64,000 nucleotides of DNA from Xylogone sp. PMI_703. Lineage: Eukaryota > Ascomycota > Leotiomycetes. Made by a program: the position numbers and the translations under genes. The stretch spans positions 1,798,001 to 1,862,000 of the forward strand of contig JAJTUQ010000002.1 in the NCBI GenBank assembly GCA_021399445.1, read 5' to 3'. How positions within the stretch are numbered: the stretch's first letter is position 1; the number at the start of each line of letters is the position of its first letter. The notes below the pieces were generated by a model. That model was not told where the DNA came from and made no database searches. It saw only the letters and a list, made by a program, of their open reading frames with translations. Positions 1 to 12,507 of this stretch are shown piece by piece.

Positions 1-1031
1 TTCCTTGCCAAAATCTCTCTCTCCCAATTCATTCTGCAGCCCCATTTTTCGTTCCAGAGTCCATCTTCCTCATTCCATTCCTCTGCATCGCAGTCTACCC
101 ATTTCTCAAAAGCCTGCAGCATCCTCTTTCGAGCAATATATGCCCGCGGTTGAAAGTAATATGCCCAGTTCGCGCGGACACCAATGTATGTTGCATCTGT
201 CCAGGTACGGAAGTCATCCCACATCGATGGACCCCATAATTTCTGTAGACGAGTTCCGAAGAATGTTATTACGGAAGTCTCAAAGACAATTTTTGTCAGT
301 GCCTGGTGTATCTTGACCTCAGTCCATTCATTGTGCGAGAACTGGTTGACATGAATCTCGTTGTCAAGTTGGTCATAAAAATTATCCATATACACGGATA
401 TAATATCGTCTAGTCGTCTGCTGGTCAGATATTTGAGGTAGAGATTGTGATTCTCATCCACGAAGTCATGTGACGAATAATCATCCAGCCTTTTCTGTGA
501 GGGCGGTGGGTTGAAGAATGGCCGATCCGGAATAGGCAAATTAAGTCCATTTTCCATCATGCTAGCCACAACTGGGGGGAAGATAAATTCTCGTGATTTG
601 CTGAATACAGTTGCAGCAGTGGTGGCTGAGCTGAAGATGTGGAACTTGGTATCCATCATAGGAATTGTGAACGGAATACCAGGGTACCTTTTTCTATGTG
701 ATACAATACACGTTAATGTGTCATTCAACTCACGACGTCCTTTCCAGATTGAGAAATATATATCTTACTCCAAAGATTGAAAAAGCCCATTGGGATCCCT
801 AAGGAACCCAAACAAGTGCTGAAACCATGGAAGCCAGTATGAGGCCACAGGTGGCTCCTTCCCTGTCCCAGGAGGCGCTGGCTGCGAGTTAACTTTAGAC
901 AGTAGCCATGTTAACAGTGGGCACAAAGCCAATGTTCCAAGGAGTGTGACCACAATGCTTGATGATGGGAGCTGCTTGAGAACTGCGGCAAGTCGATCCG
1001 ACAGCGCAGCAGAAAGTGAAGAGCCATCCAT
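1..1031 (-). CDS. Cytochrome P450, N-terminal part (cut by window edge)
   Basis: Two visible exons: 769-1031 and 1-693, joined over a 75-bp GT-AG intron (694-768); the frame stays open to the window edge. The start at 1031 gives a short luminal segment, one membrane anchor (about residues 23-44) and a Pro-rich hinge (QPAPPGTGKEPPV), the usual N-terminus of a microsomal fungal P450. The following text (PYW-like 'SYWLPWFQHLFGFLRDPNG', then 'RYPGIPF') matches the beginning of the CYP7/CYP8-like fungal P450s. The heme-binding Cys loop, I-helix and ExxR lie outside the window, so substrate and family cannot be fixed. It is divergently arranged with the FSH hydrolase at 1904. Membership of a biosynthetic cluster is inferred from neighbours. 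Confidence 0.85.
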
Positions 1032-1903
1032 CCTTTAGCTGACGAAATACATCGGGAAGCACAACAAAATAAATGGCAATGTTAGTCTTCTCAAAGCATT
1101 TACTACGCTAGTTGATCAGCCCATCGTGCAAGATATGGCTGCTGGCTATGTGAGCTGTCTGCAGAAGCTTTGATATTTGAGCGCCGCTCTTATGTTAAAC
1201 AACGTCCCCTTCTAGATAAGGAAAGCCTTCAATGTTACGTCGTTGAAGTAAGCACTATAAATTTGCTGAGCGATACCGTACTGCAGCTCGATCCTTGTCT
1301 CATATAGGTGCCACAAAGAGGAGAAGGTTGGACTTACTTGGCAGCCGAGAATTACACCGTTATTCCCTGTAATTCCCATGTATCTGGGACACTAGCAAGC
1401 AAGCGTGGCACTCTAATTATTTACGACGCCAGTCAAGGCTCAGGTATGTACAATTAGTCACATACCGTTAGTGTGGGACAAAGTTGATTAATATACGCGT
1501 ACGATACAATATGTATTCCATAATAAACTTAGTGACCAAGTATCCCGGTTTTTACACTCCAGCTTCCCGAATGGGAAAATGGCGCCTGGAGACCACAGAA
1601 AGGGGGTCCATGCCTATTTTGCAACAAGAGCTTTGACCATGAGTAGCTAAGTAGTATTTTGGTAATACAAAGATGTTTGGTAATTTACAATTTTATCGTA
1701 TTTTGAAACCTCGCTGTATTTTGCTAAAGGTAAAAATAGCCTAAGTCAATAGGTCTTCCACGGGAGGTTCAGTATCTTGATTTGTTATTGTGTTTCTCTT
1801 CCTCAAGTGGCAGTAATTCGTTGCTATTAATTCCAGAATCAACAACATCAGGATCGGCAGCTGAAGTAGATTAAGGTTGCCGAAGGTTTCTTTTAACGTA
1901 GCA
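1032..1903. promoter_or_regulatory. Divergent intergenic region, P450 / FSH hydrolase
   Basis: 872 bp between two genes transcribed away from each other, so it must hold both promoters. I see no gene, no convincing TATA box and no clear shared palindromic operator. Confidence 0.5.
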
Positions 1904-3046
1904 ATGAGGGTCCTGTGTCTGCATGGAAGAGGTTCCAATAATGAGGTACTTGGAAAGAAGCTTCTGCACGTCTCGGGATTCAAGGTGGTAGTGTTTTACT
2001 AACCCAATGAGCTCCAGATATTCCAGATGCAAACAGGCAAGTTTCCGAGATCTGAAATATGATCGCCAGGTAGATTCTGGAGACTAATGATTTTCCCATT
2101 TAGCCTCCTTCCGGGCTGACCTAGACGATTTCGAGTGGGAGTTCGTACAAGGGACTATCCTGCACACTGAAGGTACACAATATATTCCTTCTCTTTGTGT
2201 CTCCCGAAAATTGTCCCCTTTCAGATATTTCTCCGTGCCGACCTTGGCCTCTTGACCAACTGACATTCCCTCGTAGGCAACTGGTCTCTGTATACCACTT
2301 CGTTTTCTAAGCTCCCCCTTTATACGTACTACAACCCTCTCAATCCCCAGTCCATCCTTCAAACAGAATCAGAGCTCCTCCAGCTCATCGAGGAAGAAGG
2401 TCCCTTTGACGGTGTTTTAGCCTACTCGGGTGGAGCTGCTTTAGCCGCTCAACTAATCATCAAAGATGCCCAACAGAACCCCTTTAAGCTTCCTCACGAA
2501 CGCCCTTTCCGCTTCGCAATTTTTATAAATGGCGCAAGTCCCATTCATGTATTCAAGGTTGATGACATGGATCTCGCGCCTGCCACTGAGCAAGACGTCG
2601 ATGTTTCCTCCATGATTCAAGAAGCTGCAAGCATGTTCCTCCGTCCGTCTGCTTTACGAAAGAAGAAGGGACAATACGGCTTCACAGAACAAGACAGTAG
2701 TGATGATGAGGACCAGCCAGATATAGACTACATGATGAAAATGCTGGCTTCATTAAAGGGCCAAAGGCTTGAGGATGGTACCCCTTTCCTCAGTGATGGG
2801 GAACATGGCATAACTCGCTTCAATGCCTTACACTCGGATATTTTGATCGACATTCCTACGCTTCATGTTCGAAGTCCAGTAGAAGAAGACCGACATCATG
2901 GCTTACACCTTATGGAGATGAGCGAACCAAGTTTGGCGCGGGAATTTCATCATAAGTACGGGCATGATTTTCCACGAGGAAGAGCAGAAATGAAGAAGAT
3001 CGCTAGTTTGATCAGACAAACTGCAGAGAGTGCATGTGAATACTAG
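1904..3046 (+). CDS. FSH-type serine hydrolase (alpha/beta hydrolase, 301 aa)
   Basis: Four exons: 1904-1945, 2012-2036, 2104-2172, 2277-3046. The 25-nt second exon is needed to restore the family text 'FQMQTASFRADL' and is followed by an intron that starts with GC (GCAAGT), a GC-AG intron. The N-terminus 'MRVLCLHGRGSN' is the classic FSH1 (PF03959) opening, with the oxyanion LHG. The nucleophile is Ser96 in AYSGG, where the usual first Gly of GxSxG is Ala; the catalytic His is about residue 275 in YGHDFP. Length fits the family. Such hydrolases act as stand-alone esterases or thioesterases and often release products from fungal polyketide synthases (LovG type). A role in a left-edge cluster is inference. 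It converges on the trehalase gene with 112 bp between stops. Confidence 0.88.
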
Positions 3047-3158
3047 TAATACTTTCCTCTATAATGTGTATAGTCTATCTATCTTTCTACTTCTCATTTG
3101 CCGCTAGTTTATATTACTCTAAATGACCCATATCTTGCCACAATTGGGTGTCTCGATC

Positions 3159-6100
3159 TTATATGATTGCAACCTCTGCTATCGTTGCGCCAATATCTTT
3201 ATCATCTCCCCAAGTTCCTTCCATGTACACCTTCACAAATCTAACATCCATTTTAGTATCAAATTCTGCTACTGTGATATTACCAGGTCTTATCTTGACT
3301 ATCTTCGTTTCTTCAGGTTTGTAGGGCTCACTAATTTGCACCTTCTCGACTGCCACTAAACGGTCGTACCCCCTATCTCTCTCTTGGCTACCCCAAACCT
3401 CCAGCATGAGTGCTGGTGTTCTGTCCCAGTTCACGCTGACACCAGATACGGACCTAGAATGCCCCAGATCAATCATTATAGAGGATAGTGCTGCAGATTT
3501 AGGCTGCCACAATGTTATGTTTGACCCATCCACAGCTGCCATAGGCATATGTCCAGGTACAGATTCCTGAGCTGAAAACACAGGTGCGCACTGGGCGGCA
3601 TTCCCAGGAATGGTTGTGCCGTTGAGGTCAGCCCGTCTAGTCGGAACAGTGAGAGTTGCTCCCGGAAGTAATATATGGTCGCCGGGTGCAGAGGCTTTCC
3701 CGGCAAGGCGGATGGTTAGTGGTAAAGATTTAGATGCATCTGCGTCTTCATGGCGAGTGATGATAGTCTTTTCGCTACCGACATAGATATCGAGCACTGC
3801 ACCTTGGTATTTTACCCCCTTTAACTTAATACCATTTGGAAGTTGTGGCACCATTACTGGATCCATCACTAGTGCATCAGCGTGGGCACGTATTCCTGTA
3901 AACCCATGTGTAAAAACTTGAAGGAATCCCCCATATGCCGTGAGGAATGGAAAAGCAGCGTTCGTCTCTGCGCCAAAGTGCGAGACATGCCAGCTATCTG
4001 TTCGTTGTTCACTGAACTGGAAAAACGGAGCACGTATATAAGGTTGTGACCCTTGGAGAAGATAGGTGTAGGCAGCGCATCCTGTCTCATCTAGATCTGC
4101 AGTATTGATGGCAAACATGGACCAGGTCATAGCGGGTCCATCGGCGGTGTTAGCAGCAGCATACTGGGAAAGTAAGCTTACATCCATAATGAAGATAATA
4201 GTGGCAACCTGGTATATAGCCCAGTACTTACAAATGCTAAATCATTCTGAGCTTGCTTCTCGCTCATTCTCCATCCAAGTGGATAGTTGATCAGGGCAAC
4301 ACTAGCTTGCTTTATATATACAAGCCCATCCATACCATCGTATTCGATTATCACGTTTTCCTGATCGTCGTATGGAATTTTGATTTTTTCAGATATCGTG
4401 CTCCAATTCCTCGGTGGTGTGAACCCTAGAACTTTAGCTGCTGCTGGTGCCCAAGTACCCAATAACATTTTGATACCCGCATTCGTGTATGCCCCGTTAT
4501 CAATATTGAAGGCATATTCATCCTATTAAAAGTACATAAGATGAACATATCATTGATTAGAATTCAGATTCACTCACCGGCTCTCCTAAGAGCTTTGTTT
4601 CATAAACTCGAGCACTCTTATTCCAGGAGACATAGTTTGCAAACATATCTGCAGCATTTTTGAGAATTGGCCAACCTCTTTCACGCAACCAAGTCTCGTT
4701 CTTCGTATGCAAATAATAATTCCAGTGCGATTGAGCGATGTCATGGTCTAAATGATATTGATAGTCCTTGCATAGCCCAGTGCCTGTACAGTTTCCATAC
4801 CTGCCACTTGTCCATGGGTATAGTGCTCCCGAATAACCATAAGATCGTGCATTCTCGATTGCTTGTGGTAACAGCCGCGTGCGATAGTTATTGATACTTT
4901 TTGCATACTCAGGTTGGAGCAAGAGGAGAGCTGGATACATCCAGACGTCAGCATCCCAGAAAACGAGACCAGCATATGAATCACTCGAAAGGCCGCCAAC
5001 TAAAACAGAATTATCTCCTAACCCATTTCCTTCGACTCCTGAACGTAGATTCGACAGAAGATGGAAGAGAGAGGCTCTAGTTAAAATCTGTAGCTCTTTA
5101 ATATCAGAGACAATGATATCCGATTCATGCCAAATTGCATTCCATGCTTCCACGTGTTCTTGTAAGAGAAGATCCCATGGTGTATCTACAGCCTGCAAAG
5201 CTGTCTGCAATGCCCTCGATTGTGTGTTCTTGGGGAAAGCATCACTCGAAGATATGCTAGCGTATTTATAGATCGAGAATTCACAGGGTGATTCTTCAAA
5301 CTCGAAATCCCAACTTTGAGCTATAGTACTCATGTTTTGGGAGACAAATTCTCGATTGGTAGAATCCCTTCTAGATAGTTCAACGCTCTTACTTTGTTCC
5401 TCGGTGAGCCCAGACATCCGTACAGTGGAACCTACGTAGGCCGTGACAGTTTCGACTCCCCAAGGCTTGACACTGGTCCACATCCACTGATCCGTGATCT
5501 CTTTGTCTCCAAAATGCGTTCGCACTGCTCCAGCTCCGTCGAGAACATCGGTGATAGTAAATCGCACTGGCTTGCTTACAGTAACATCAAGCCTAACAAT
5601 CCCCAGATTTATACGAGTACGATGTGCTAGGACAGTGTAGTTTAATTGAAAGATAGCTTCCTGCCTTTTTGGCTTCCAGGTAATATTGGTATGCACGACC
5701 CCATCCTGCAAAGACCAACTCTGGGAGTATGCAATGACAGTTGTCGGATCAACGCCAGGCAAATATGATTCTCCATCTTCGGTGGTAACTACAAGACCTG
5801 TCCAGTCTGGAATACCGCTGATTACACTCTCTCCGCCTCTTAACACATTTTCTGGGAGGCTTACATATTTTACCTTCTCTTGTAAGTTCCAGAATCCAGC
5901 TACAGTGCCAAAAGTGGCTCGAGGTTGATCAAGAGGCCAACCTAGATATGAATCGTTTCAGCATTGTTAAATCTACAGTCACTCATTGAGGTATACCTAC
6001 CATTGATAGCGTCACTACCATCAGGACGCTTCTCTACCCAGTATCCTGTACCCTCCGCAGGCAGTGCCTGACCGATATATCCGTTAGCAACGTACGGGGC

Positions 6101-6352
6101 CGCCTGGAAATGATTTGGACAGAATGTGTTCGTGGTAATTGTCCATGTGACAGGGTCAAATTTCCCCTGTTCGAGTTTGCTACAGGTCTCTTCGACCGAA
6201 GAGAGGTACTTTTGAAGCGGTGTAGGCCCTGAAGGAATTGCAGCAAATTGCAGCACCTGCTGGAGAGAGCTTATTATATTGCTTGATATAGACTCAAAAA
6301 GAGCTGTTGCGCTCACAGCTGCTAGAGTTTGAACTGCCAAGTACACCTTCAT
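3159..6352 (-). CDS. ath1: Secreted/vacuolar acid trehalase, GH65 (1003 aa)
   Basis: Four exons on the minus strand: 6001-6352, 4578-5941, 4232-4522, 3159-4163 (introns 55-68 bp), all joining in frame. Residues 1-20 form a signal peptide. The GH65 N-terminal beta domain follows, then the (alpha/alpha)6 barrel with 'VFWDADVWMYP' and 'PDEYAFNIDNGAYTN', whose Glu is the expected general acid; that motif spans an exon junction. The C-terminal part (about residues 860-1000) looks like a discoidin-like sandwich. The enzyme hydrolyses trehalose to two glucose outside the cytosol, as yeast Ath1 and Aspergillus TreA do. Many N-x-S/T sites fit secretion. It lies between the FSH hydrolase and a membrane protein of possible cluster origin and is probably an independent gene. 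Confidence 0.93.
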
Positions 6353-6890
6353 GTTGTTCAGAACATAGTAGCCCGATTGCTACCAGCATTTATGACAGCT
6401 TGTATAACACTGCCAATGCCGAAATCCAAACTACTGTACGTAAGCTCCATGGTGTTTGCAAATATGCTGTCTTAGATGCATGTGTGAGTATCACAGTTTA
6501 CGAATTACCATATACAGCACGGTTATCACCCAGGGGCTAATATTGGACGTAAAAGAGCTGGTAATTAGCGCTCCCGTAAATAATGCTGCTTACCGGCGTC
6601 TACGGAGGTAAGATAAATAGCGGGGATCATAGGGGAGGTTCTAACAGCGGGGTAGCTCGCCGGAAATTTGGATACCGAGCTCCAGAGTCCGCTTCCTGGG
6701 GGTATATGCACGGTCATTGCAGTCAGGCAAATCCACCTGCTATGCTGTACTCCGTATAACCCCCTAGTAAACTACGCATGTTCCAAGCTCTGGAGCTAGC
6801 ATCTAGGTCCCAGAGCAATATTACCATGATACCATCCACCATGTCCCCAAGGTTAAAAGCAGCTGCAAATAGTGCGAGTATATTTTCAAG
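6353..6890. promoter_or_regulatory. Divergent intergenic region, trehalase / membrane protein
   Basis: 538 bp shared by two outward-facing genes. It contains a GTACTCCGTA motif at 6747-6756, a sequence type seen at several places in the window. No gene is evident. Confidence 0.45.
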
Positions 6891-8154
6891 ATGGCTAATG
6901 TAATCTCAAGCCTGGTGGTTTTGGCTTTCAGTATCTGGGCAATCTTTAGCATACACCTCTTCGCCATCCACAATGGGACACTCTCGCACTTAGGTACTGT
7001 AATTGACAGTGGTGTCTTCTCAGATGGCTCTCCCCTAATCCCGATCACTACCGGCGGACGATATCCCAAGATTGACTGGCAAATCCGGGCCCCAGCTGCT
7101 TTTCTCTGGCCTTTTGGTGATGGCGGCCATCCCGACAACTCACTGGCAGGTATTGCCTTTGCTGGTGCGTGGGCTTCATCATGGATTCTCATTGTGCTGG
7201 AAAGCCTGAGGAAGTGCAATCGATGGAGAGTGGTTTCATTGTAAGTCACCCCAACCCTTGCTACTGTTATCATCAGCTTATGCTTCCCTGTAATTACTCA
7301 TATACCCTATTCCATGCTGACTGTAGGTCTGGATACGAAGCGTTTCGATCTGGGGTATCCTCCAGTTCAACCACTCAAACGCACTTATCACGCCAATATG
7401 GCTAGCCCTCCATCTTCTCACGTCACCGTCAGCCTTTACTCCCACAGCTGATGATATCTGGATTGAACCCGTTCACTTATTGGTATTACCTATAAGTGTT
7501 GTTCTCGGCTTTGTCATTCCGTTAGCTCCAGTTATGCTTCCATTCTCAGTCATCAGTGTTGAGATGAAGCAAACTGCAATGGGCTGGTACCAGCAATGGC
7601 CTCTCTGGATTGCTCTCCCACATTACGCTATAGTAGCCTTACTCAGACCAAAGTTCTCTTCCTCAAGGCTCGCTGATAAGACAAATGTCCTCGTTCTCTA
7701 TCGTTATATATATGCATTTGCATCTGCCTTTGCTATTCTCACTCATATCCCGGTTATGGTCGTGTCTTGCACTGCTTCTCTCTGGTCAGGGCTTTTCAAT
7801 CCCGAGTATGTGAAACTCATACAAATGAGTCACTTACTGGTCCCAATGAATCCATTTTCCGAAGTTCAAGCAAAAGATTTGGCCGAGGGCATGTTCTGGT
7901 TGATTCAGTGGGATTACTTCAGTGGCTATATTGCCCCAATCTTTTGGTCTTTGATACTATACCGAAAGGCACAAACAACAGTTCATAAGAACAATGGTTC
8001 TTGGAGCTACATATGGAAGAGAGTAGTTCTCTACTTCTTGATATCAGGACCAATCGGTATTGCTGTAGGGTTAATTTGGGAAAGAGATGAAATGCTGCTT
8101 GATGTTAGTAGTAAAACACCAGAGGAGCAACCGCTCCTAGCAAATGCAGAGTAG
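6891..8154 (+). CDS. Polytopic membrane protein of secondary-metabolism type (387 aa)
   Basis: Two exons, 6891-7240 and 7341-8154. The donor GTAAGT at 7241 and an acceptor at 7339-7340 give an in-frame join reading 'RVVSFVSIWGILQFNHS'; the earlier TAG at 7324-7326 would shift the frame. About seven to eight hydrophobic segments are visible, starting at residues 4-27. Motifs include 'DSGVFSDGSPL' and, near residues 85-105, an 'FWPFGDGGHP'-like stretch. I recall this pattern from uncharacterised membrane proteins in fungal meroterpenoid and polyketide clusters, a class in which some members (for example AscI-type) are terpene cyclases. That link is from memory and enzymatic activity is unproven. 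It converges with the PhyH gene (204 bp between stops). Confidence 0.75.
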
Positions 8155-8358
8155 ACAATAGATAAAAGATATACTCTAAATGATGCGAATAGTATATCTC
8201 TTTATCTATGTACAACCAAGTCTTAGAAACCGACTTCAGCCATGTGACTGATAGTTATCTATGGAATTTCCTTATATAGAGTTCTTCATGTAGCGTCGAT
8301 TTTCTCCGCAATCCATCCATCACTATGGCCACACATCTCCTGGACACTTCTACCGCGA

Positions 8359-9483
8359 TTAAGGAGCCTGAGTAAAGTCGTATTGTCCACCAAATGCCCG
8401 ATCTAAGTATGTCTTCAACGCCTGTTCCTCAGAAATGTACTCTGCCGGGATCTCTAATCCCTGAACCGAGTCAATAGTCTCTTTCAAGGTTTCTACTACT
8501 GGCATGCGCATGCTATTGCGGTACCATGGAGCGAAATGCACTACAGTGATGGTCAGTTATTGAATAAGTTTGGTTCGTAGGATAACAAGATACATACCCA
8601 TACTTAGCATTACTCTTGCCTCGTTCGTCAGGTTTGGCTTTCCTCCATGCCAAAGTCTTATATCCCGTAGTATCACAGATCCCTTCTTCACAACGGGCTG
8701 TATCTCGGGCCTAATCTTTCTTCGTGCAGCCTTCCTCTCATCTCCTATTCCACCTCCAGCGTTGCTGATACTCGTTCCTGCTTCTTGCAGACGTGAATCG
8801 AAACCCTCATGAGTGCCGAGCCAGACTTCTGTGGACCCGTTTTCAGGCGTCATCTTTATAAGCGGCACACTGATAACAAGTGCGAAAGGATGAGTTGGAT
8901 GCTCAAAGTACGCATCGGAATGAGTTGGTTGTGATTGTGGGGGAATATCAGATGCGGGATCAGTAGGAAGGGCTACGTTTGAGGAACTATATGCCCAGCG
9001 GGGCGGACTTCCAAGGTGTGTGGAGGTAACATGGAGAACAATGGGATCTGTGGTTGTAAGCCTCTATTAGTACCCTGTTCTCTGGGTCTATTATAATAAA
9101 AGTCCTTACTTAGAAATATGTCTTTGTGAAAGTATTCTAGTGTTGGCGGTGGATTTTGTTGTAAATTGCCCCGGACGAAATTGTATGGTCCTTCAAAAAT
9201 ATTGATTAGCATTTGTGCTACTTATCCGGACTTTGAGGTCTAGTTTACCTTGGTCACCAAGTGCCTTTAGTTTCATGGCATCCTGAACCATTCTCTCATT
9301 CAAGTGGTCAAGGTGGCCATGATCAAGAATGACATCCTCCAACACTACTAGGCCATCATGATGCAGAGCACGAATGGCAAGCTCGAGATTTCTCTGAGAG
9401 AGCTTGCCTTTCTTGATCTCTTCTTGAGAGACTGGGATGCTAATTGGGTTTGGATCTTGTGTACCTGTACCTGTGGACTCCAT
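8359..9483 (-). CDS. Phytanoyl-CoA dioxygenase family (Fe(II)/2OG oxygenase, 315 aa)
   Basis: Four exons: 9249-9483, 9110-9190, 8598-9047, 8359-8540. The models are supported by restored text such as 'THSDAYFEHP' and 'LSMVHFAPWY'. The iron-binding triad is visible as His148-x-Asp150 and distal His239 (RLWHGGKPN), with Arg250 as the likely 2-oxoglutarate anchor. Length and motif spacing match fungal PhyH enzymes that hydroxylate, desaturate or form endoperoxides on natural products; true peroxisomal phytanoyl-CoA hydroxylases are similar in fold. There is no peroxisomal signal at the C-terminus (QAP). Proximity to the P450, FSH hydrolase and membrane protein suggests a tailoring role, which is inference. 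Confidence 0.9.
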
Positions 9484-10996
9484 GTTAGTATGGTCAAAAG
9501 AGTCGTTTATCAGAGAACGACAGTATTTACTTGAAAAGGTTATTTTAGAAATACATAGTCAGCAAGTGTAGACATCTATTTTATTAATATAATATGTAGT
9601 TATACTAGTTAAATCCGCGATAAAATGGTAAATACGCGAAACCTCTCTGACATGATAATTACGAGTGCTGGAGAAGTCGGACCGAGATCGTCATCACAGG
9701 GTGTGTACTGAGCAAACTCTTACAACCCCTGCTTGGGTAGCGACATGGGCTCTTGTTTGTTTTAGCACATTACATATGTAACTGGCCGGCCTTTACCAGA
9801 CTAGCCTGAGACTAATCTACTCCGTAGAATACAGTCGTATCTGCCCCATGCCTCAGAGCATCCGACAAATATTGCCATTCTCGTAGGTATTCTGTTTCCG
9901 GTAATTCTTTGCTATTGCTCTTCACTTTTATGGGAGCTAACTGTTCCATATTACATTTATGAAAGTTTTTTATGGTTTAGATCAAGATATGTCATCAATT
10001 CTTTCCTTGCAGTCCAGTCTTAACTTTACCATTCTCACTTACCACGCACCTCTGGTTTCATATCATCGTATCTTCTCATAGAGACAATGATCTATACAAG
10101 TATACCAAAATACTTGACGTGGTACAGACTACACTTTTGCCCTCAGAACTACTCCTAATCCTTCTCATGACCTCTGTCCTAAATTCGTTTGTTGCATTCC
10201 AACGAGATGTCGCTCGCGTTTCTATGCATCGTGTTTGAATGTTTCAGCTTGCGACAGAAATCAGTTTGTCCTTTGTTTATGATGGGCTCTAGAAGTCCCG
10301 GAGATATAAGATTGCTATACATAAGGATACTTCCCTGAAATGGGATGTTAGTTTGTCTACATTTTCTACTCTTTCAAACTCTCTTGTACTGTATCCCTAT
10401 AACAAGATATCATATTCCACTCCATTTCATTCGCATTTAACCAGGTTTCTCCTTATTGCTTGATCATAGCCTCGATCAAAAAGATGTGATATTCCTGTAT
10501 TCATCACCACAAGAAATTGATACGCTTTGGTAACGAGGAAGGCTTGCGCAGGAAGCATTCACTGCGTTCTATTCATAATTAACTCCCCCTAGCCAGTGTC
10601 TACACAATAGAACTCGTGCATTGCCTTCTCAACAATACAGGTGTTTGCTTATTCACTTTATAATATTTTAGAATAGATTTAGACAGTGAGTATTTTCCGG
10701 CCGTTGTTAGCCTTCCTTCGTTCAACATATACCAGCACCAGCACCAGCTCTCTCCCACTACCTTTTACCACCACTCCCTTTCCATATTCAAGTTTTGCCT
10801 TTTTGATATAGTTCATCCTTTGGTCATGATCCATTGCTCGGATAGTCTACTTTAATGATCAATTATTTCTTCCGTCTTTTCCATTTGATTCCACAATATA
10901 ACTAAGGAAACCTTCAACTTTGACGCTTCCTGCTCCATGTTACCTCCAATTGCTCTTCACTTTTCTAAACATATATAAATCCTTACATAAATAACA
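9484..10996. other. Gene-poor interval
   Basis: 1.5 kb without a supportable gene. A TACTCCGTA motif lies at 9818-9826. The last few hundred bases are CT-rich and presumably include the promoter and leader of the next gene. No RNA gene or repeat was seen. Confidence 0.5.
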
Positions 10997-12507
10997 ATGG
11001 CAGACAAAACCGGAGTCTCGACTGATAACCAGTCGGAAATTACCAAACTTCAGATGAAAGTTGCTGTTTTAGAGAACACCTTGTATCACGTTCAGAAAGA
11101 ACGAGACTCTCTGATATCCACACTTTCTATGCTTCTTCGTCATGGATCGTCACATGGAACATCGAGTTCCACCTATGCCCTTCAGAGCTTTGACTTGGGC
11201 GAAGATGATTCGAACCGAAGCTGTCCTGCGCTTCAGAGGGAAAAGGACGAGGATGGAAAGATTGAGCGATTGGTGGCCGAATTTGACGAACTTAAGGTAG
11301 AGTGTGGGAGGATGAAAGAGCAAATAGCAGAGGTGAAGGAGCCCCTCCTTGAAATTACTGAAGTTATGGTGCTAACTGCGCACGACAGATCAAAAAAGGT
11401 TCTGCCAAGGGTACAGAGCAGTCAGCAAGCACCCTCCTGAGCGAAAGTCCCAGTATCCAAAGCAGATACATATTGGATGGACAGAGAAGACGCCGATCCC
11501 CTACAGATTTCCAAACACTTGCAGATATTATAGGCAATGAATCAGAAGAGGACCACGAAGAATCTCGAAATGTTACTATCCATAATCAAGAAGCATCACC
11601 AGATATTTTAACATCTTCATCAGGCTCAACTCCCTCCAAGTCCGACTCGAATATGTCTAAGTCTGTTTCATTCATGAAGAGAGCTATTCCTCCCACCTTT
11701 GTTACTGAAACTACTCTGGACTTGCAGTATTCCAACTCACCTGAGAGGAACTCTTACTTTTCTAGATATATGTCCATAGCTGTTCCCAATGCGAACAGAG
11801 GGCCCGACTATTTTAAGACTGGACTATGTTATATGCCTGGCCCCATTATTGAACATCCCTTCCGAACCATCCACATCAGCAATCTTCCGAGAAATATACA
11901 ACTCGTCGATATCCTCTCCAAGATCCACGGGGGTTTAATTCTCAGCGCAACACTATTGGATATCACTTCTATTACTGGCAGTCTACAGGCTTCGATCATA
12001 TTCTTCAAGGGAAAAGACGCCGAAGATTTTGTTGAAAGCACCAAGAACAATCCAATATATTTCCAAAATGAAGGATCGAACTGCGTTGAGAATGAGTATG
12101 AAACATTGTCAGAGCTTCAGAAAGCAGAAATTACTCTCATCAAAACACCAACTTACCCACCATCAGAGACAGTCTCTTATTGGATCACAAAGCAATCTTA
12201 TACTCGATGCCTCTCCATAAAGCAGTTCCCTGAGAACATCTCAATCAGCAAACTAAAGTATGACATTGCAGCTGGAAATGAATACCGCGCCAAGGGATTG
12301 CTCAAGGCCGAAATGGACGTGCAAGGAAATCTCAACATGGAGTTCTCGAGTGTATCGCTGGCTGTATCAGCTTATGGTATCTTGGGCCGTATTACATATC
12401 GTCATTTACAGGTTGGATTTGAGAAAGACCCATGCGATCAAGGCGCGGGTATCGGCGAAGCGGAGGAATTGGTTGATAGTGACACCACAGAGGATCCCTT
12501 TGCATAG
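10997..12507 (+). CDS. Coiled-coil protein with two RRM-like folds (484 aa), function unknown
   Basis: Two exons, 10997-11332 and 11389-12507, joined over a 56-bp intron with a GCTAACT branch site; the downstream frame has no ATG near its opening and needs the upstream exon. Residues 12-45 and 85-112 have coiled-coil heptads (Leu/Val, Glu/Lys-rich). A Ser-rich disordered stretch follows. Around residues 270-345 ('FRTIHISNLPRNI') and 375-455 ('RCLSIKQFPENI') the beta-alpha-beta pattern and NLP-type loop resemble RNA-recognition motifs with weak RNP signatures. It resembles conserved fungal proteins of unknown function; RNA binding is inferred and I would not name it. Confidence 0.75.

Noticed and set aside
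1741..1983. 80-codon minus-strand frame
   Set aside because: Overlaps the first exon of the FSH hydrolase in antisense; no support.
2084..2362. 92-codon minus-strand frame
   Set aside because: Antisense of the FSH hydrolase exon 3 and intron; no family pattern.
7169..7405. 78-codon plus frame inside the membrane protein gene
   Set aside because: Reads through the intron 7241-7340; the correct splice gives a continuous membrane protein.
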